A stretch of DNA of 43,088 nucleotides from JAIEPT01 sp038217425. GTDB taxonomy: Bacteria > Planctomycetota > Planctomycetia > Gemmatales > Gemmataceae. Position numbers and translations under genes: made by a program. Each line of letters opens with the position of its first letter. The first letter of the stretch is position 1. The notes under the pieces are model-generated. The model had not been told where the DNA came from. It saw only the letters and a program-made list of their open reading frames with translations, and did not search any database. Positions 40,482-43,088 of the stretch are shown here, in pieces. The stretch spans positions 1 through 43,088 of the forward strand of contig JBBQPM010000040.1 of the NCBI GenBank assembly GCA_038217425.1. The letters are read 5' to 3'.

Positions 40482-42284
40482 ATGCGTTCCATCCGCTTGT
40501 CGTTGATCGTCTTTTTCTTGCTGCTCCTGGGCGTGGCGCTGGGAGGCGTCTCGGTGCTCGTCTACCGCACCGCCGCCCAGACCTTGCGCGACAAAGAAGC
40601 CAGTACGGCGCAGCTCGTGCACTCGCAATCGGAGTCGCGCAGCGAAGAGATGCGGGTTCAGTTCGATCGCAAATTGCTGCAGCGTGCCAAGTCGTTCACC
40701 AATCGTCATTCCAATGTCTACGTCCTCAAGTCGCTCCACTCCCTTTCGATCATCACCGGACCTTTCACGGTACAGGGCAACTGGCTCGCCGCCCTCTGGA
40801 CGCGCGACGGGGTGCCCCCCATGTTCTTTCGACTCTACGCGACCCAACCCCTGGAAAACTACCTCGACCACTTCGACGACGACGACTTTGACTCTCTCTA
40901 CGCCCAGACCTTTTTCGGCAGCGGAATCCCCTGGCAGCGAACCGCGAACATGAAGGAGTACCGCGACAACGGCTTCTTCCCGATCGACCGCGAGTTCCGT
41001 GAGAAGGCGGAGTTTTTCGAGGAACGCTTCGACGACGCGAATTACCACGGTCAATCGCTTCGACGGGTGATGCTGAAAGTGCCGATCGTGCGGGTGGTGA
41101 ATCCGTTTCCGCTGAGTCGTCCGCCGTTCAAGCAGCCGCCCATGAAGTTCAAGCCGGGGCCGCCTCCCGGCACGCCGCCGCAGCCGTTGCCCAATTACCT
41201 CGACACCTTCTATTACCTGACGCTCGGCGCCGGCATCAGCACGCTTCAAGAGGGCATCCGGCTGAACGAGCACGAACGCGACCAACGACTTGCCCAGCTC
41301 GGCCAGGAAACGACCGCTGCCCTCGAAAAACTCCAGCGCCAACTCTTTGGCATCGGCCTGGCGACTTTCGGCGGCACTGTCGTCGGCGGATTCATCCTCG
41401 TCTACCTCGGCCTGGCGCCGCTACGCCGTCTCTCCGAAGCCGTCAGCCAGGTCTCCGAGAAAGACTTCCGCCTGAAAATCGATGCGGAAAAACTACCGGT
41501 CGAGCTCAGACCCATCGTCGGCCGGCTGACGCGCACGCTCGATCAGCTGCGCCAGGCGTTCGCGCGCGAGAAGCAGGCGGCACAGGACATCTCCCACGAA
41601 CTGCGCACCCCGCTCGCGGCGCTCATCACCAATCTCGACGTCGCCCTCAAGAAATCACGCTCCCCCGAGGAGTACCGCGAATTCCTGAGCGAATGCAAGT
41701 TGAGCGCCAAGCAAATGTCATTGCTGGTCAATCGCCTGCTAGAACTCGCCAAGCTCGACGCCGGCGTCATCCGCATTCGGCCCAGCCGGTTTGATCTTAG
41801 CGAACTCGCGCGCGAATGCGCCAGCGTCGTTCGGCAACTGGCGCAGGCCAAGCACGTCAGCCTGGCGGTGCATGTCCCCGATTCCCTGGTCGTCGAGGCG
41901 GACGCGGACAAACTCTACGAGATTATCTCGAATCTGCTCAGCAACGCCGTCGAGTACAACCGCGAGGGGGGCCGAATCGATCTGACGCTGAAGCCCGGCG
42001 CCGAGGGCGTGACGCTAATCGTCGCAGATACCGGCATCGGCATCTCACCGGAAGTGCAGCAGCGCATCTTCGAACGCTTCTACCGCGCCGATCCGTCGCG
42101 CCAGGCTGACGCGCCCCACTGCGGGCTGGGCCTGTCGATCGTCAAAAGTTACCTCGACTTGATGCAAGGAACCATCCGCGTCCGCAGCGACGAGCGCGGT
42201 ACGGAGTTCGAGATCGAGCTGCCGATTCCGCCGATCGAAGTGCACGAAACGCAGTTCCAGATCCCGGAAAGGGTCGGCCCATGA
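40482..42284 (+). CDS. Membrane sensor histidine kinase with unusual Asp/Pro-rich sensor domain
   Basis: The product has 600 residues. TM1 is at about 7-28 and TM2 near 288-310. Between them lies a sensor domain of about 260 residues. It contains an acidic run (LDHFDDDDFDSLY), and late in the domain a Pro-rich stretch (KFKPGPPPGTPPQPLP). A HAMP region follows (APLRRLSEAVSQVSEKDFRLKI). The HisKA box has His372 in QDISHELRTPLAAL. The ATPase motifs are EIISNLLSNAVEYN (N), VADTGIGISPEVQQRIFERFYR (G1/F) and GLGLSIVKSY (G2). The gene follows the response regulator by one base and overlaps the ECF sigma by four (ATGA), so all three are likely translated together. Confidence 0.93.
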   Translation: MRSIRLSLIVFFLLLLGVALGGVSVLVYRTAAQTLRDKEASTAQLVHSQSESRSEEMRVQFDRKLLQRAKSFTNRHSNVYVLKSLHSLSIITGPFTVQGNWLAALWTRDGVPPMFFRLYATQPLENYLDHFDDDDFDSLYAQTFFGSGIPWQRTANMKEYRDNGFFPIDREFREKAEFFEERFDDANYHGQSLRRVMLKVPIVRVVNPFPLSRPPFKQPPMKFKPGPPPGTPPQPLPNYLDTFYYLTLGAGISTLQEGIRLNEHERDQRLAQLGQETTAALEKLQRQLFGIGLATFGGTVVGGFILVYLGLAPLRRLSEAVSQVSEKDFRLKIDAEKLPVELRPIVGRLTRTLDQLRQAFAREKQAAQDISHELRTPLAALITNLDVALKKSRSPEEYREFLSECKLSAKQMSLLVNRLLELAKLDAGVIRIRPSRFDLSELARECASVVRQLAQAKHVSLAVHVPDSLVVEADADKLYEIISNLLSNAVEYNREGGRIDLTLKPGAEGVTLIVADTGIGISPEVQQRIFERFYRADPSRQADAPHCGLGLSIVKSYLDLMQGTIRVRSDERGTEFEIELPIPPIEVHETQFQIPERVGP

Positions 42285-42829
42285 CCGATCCGGAATCCCT
42301 GTTAATGAAGCGGGTGCAGCGCGACGAACCCGAGGCGTTCGCGGACCTGGTTCGGCGTTTTCGGGGCCCCGTCTTCGCACGCCTGTACCGCGACCTGGGG
42401 GACCGTCAAGAAGCAGAGGATTTGACTCAGGAAGTATTTCTTAGGTTGTTTCGCTCCCGCAAACGCTACTTGCCGCGTGCGAGAGTGTCGACGTGGGTCT
42501 TCTTCATCGCCCAGAACGCCGCCCGCAACGCGCTGCGGACGCGCCGACGCCGACTGTCCTGGCTACGTCTGGGCTTCGTCGAATCGGCGCAGCGAGCGCT
42601 GCCGTGGAGGAGTCTGACCGACCTGGAGCGATTCGAATTGGCCCAGACGGTTCGGCAGGCATTGACGACGCTCCTGGCTCCGCAGCAGCGGGCGCTGGAG
42701 ATGCAACAATTTCAAGACCGCAGCTACGCAGAGATCGCCGCGGCGCTCGACCTCAGCCAGAGTGCGGCCAAGAGCCTCTTGTACCGCGCCCGCGTACAGC
42801 TTCGTGAAATCCTCAGCGACGCGATTTAG
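42281..42829 (+). CDS. ECF-type sigma factor coupled to a two-component system
   Basis: The product has 182 residues. Region 2 is AFADLVRRFRGPVFARLYRDLGD and AEDLTQEVFLRLFRSRKRY, with W-V-F-F-I-A-Q-N-A for the -10 contact. Region 4 is APQQRALEMQQFQDRSYAEI and AAALDLSQSAAKSLLYRARVQL, the helix-turn-helix of ECF sigmas. The start ATG overlaps the stop of the histidine kinase by four bases. No zinc-finger anti-sigma gene follows; the next feature is an inverted repeat and then a gene on the other strand. ECF sigmas usually come with their own anti-sigma, so its absence here is notable. The target promoters are unknown. Confidence 0.93.
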   Translation: MTDPESLLMKRVQRDEPEAFADLVRRFRGPVFARLYRDLGDRQEAEDLTQEVFLRLFRSRKRYLPRARVSTWVFFIAQNAARNALRTRRRRLSWLRLGFVESAQRALPWRSLTDLERFELAQTVRQALTTLLAPQQRALEMQQFQDRSYAEIAAALDLSQSAAKSLLYRARVQLREILSDAI

Positions 42830-42848
42830 CTGAGCCGTTCATGAATTC

Positions 42849-42914
42849 TTTCCGAGCCGGAAGCGTCAGCGACGATCTTGCGAAAAAACGTGGATGACGC
42901 TTCCGGCTCGGAAA
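42849..42914. repeat. Perfect 20-bp inverted repeat of the TTCCGAGCCGGAA family
   Basis: Arms TTTCCGAGCCGGAAGCGTCA (42849-42868) and its exact complement (42895-42914) flank a 26-nt centre. The left side also folds locally as TTCCG-AGC-CGGAA and CGTC-AGC-GACG. It lies between the ECF sigma and the convergent rhomboid-like gene, and shares sequence with the repeat at 21491. Confidence 0.8.
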
Positions 42915-42949
42915 TTCGAAATCGCGATGTTTTTCGCGTGCAGTTTCAC

Positions 42950-43088
42950 TCACGGCCGATTGCGATACCGATCCGACACACGCTTCAGGAACCGCTGCTC
43001 CTCGGCCGTCAGCGACCCCTTGCCCTGCCGCTGGATTTTCTCGAGCAATTCGTCCATCCGCTTTTCATCCGCCTCCTGCTGCTGCGTC
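42950..43088 (-). CDS. C-terminal end of a rhomboid-associated (DUF6576-like) protein, partial
   Basis: The gene runs off the window. The visible 45 residues are highly charged and end with the stop TGA (42952-42950). The key part is KRMDELLEKIQRQGKGSLTA and EEQRFLKRVSDRYRNR. This resembles the conserved C-terminal domain that follows rhomboid intramembrane proteases in many bacteria (pattern R-V-D-x-L-L-x-K-I...G-x-x-S-L-T-x-x-E-x-x-F-L). Similar tails occur without a rhomboid domain, so the full identity needs the neighbouring sequence. It converges on the ECF sigma gene with the repeat between them. Confidence 0.6.
   Translation of the reverse strand, partial: TQQQEADEKRMDELLEKIQRQGKGSLTAEEQRFLKRVSDRYRNRP

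Overview
The window reads as a chromosomal segment of a planctomycete, most likely in or near the Pirellulales. This is inferred from gene content, not from a marker gene. The signs are: several Hanks-type Ser/Thr kinases fused to WD40 or sensor domains, an ECF sigma factor paired with a kinase, an MJ0042-type zinc-ribbon/WD40 membrane protein, a PEP-CTERM-like surface protein, a TPR protein carrying two RNA polymerase alpha C-terminal domains, many secreted hydrolases, high GC with frequent GTG/TTG starts, and long intergenic inverted repeats. No rRNA, tRNA, CRISPR array, transposase or integrase was seen. The window looks like ordinary vertically inherited chromosome rather than an island.

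Layout. 1-4.1 kb: secreted CXXCH/toroid protein, DedA membrane protein, UbiX, NIPSNAP protein and a secreted esterase, mostly on the + strand. 4.2-8.4 kb: RNase R (-), a CelD/BcsL-type acyltransferase (+) and a sugar-binding lipoprotein (-). 8.6-13.4 kb: two divergent WD40 genes, one with a zinc ribbon and one with a Ser/Thr kinase. 13.4-17.7 kb: BNR-repeat secreted protein, RecQ, a possible acidic small protein and a membrane-anchored protein, all on the - strand. 17.9-21.5 kb: FabZ-like dehydratase, VOC protein, HisC and a C45-family Ntn hydrolase. 21.6-23.2 kb: a three-gene + cluster with a DUF2752 membrane protein and a lipoprotein. 23.2-25.6 kb: a partner-switching operon (RsbW-like kinase, STAS protein, FHA-GAF-PP2C phosphatase). 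25.8-31.4 kb: secreted sialate O-acetylesterase, a Ser/Thr kinase with altered motifs, and a 952-residue PEP-CTERM-like protein. 31.8-37.4 kb: TPR/alpha-CTD protein, a secreted protein with a PPC-like domain, and an ECF sigma factor followed by a kinase with an extracytoplasmic Cache-like domain. 37.4-43.1 kb: Fur regulator, NUDIX hydrolase, CHAD protein, a response regulator/histidine kinase/ECF sigma operon, and the end of a rhomboid-type protein.

The dominant theme is signal transduction. Four regulatory modules (kinase-WD40, partner switch, ECF-kinase, and two-component-ECF) lie within about 32 kb, together with an unusual transcription-linked protein (TPR plus two alpha-CTDs). The remaining genes are housekeeping (rnr, recQ, ubiX, hisC, fabZ-like, fur) or secreted enzymes. 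Six long inverted repeats lie in intergenic space, several with arms that can fold on themselves. They look like planctomycete REP/BIME-like elements that may also act as transcript ends. All functions are assigned by reading motifs; no database search was possible.
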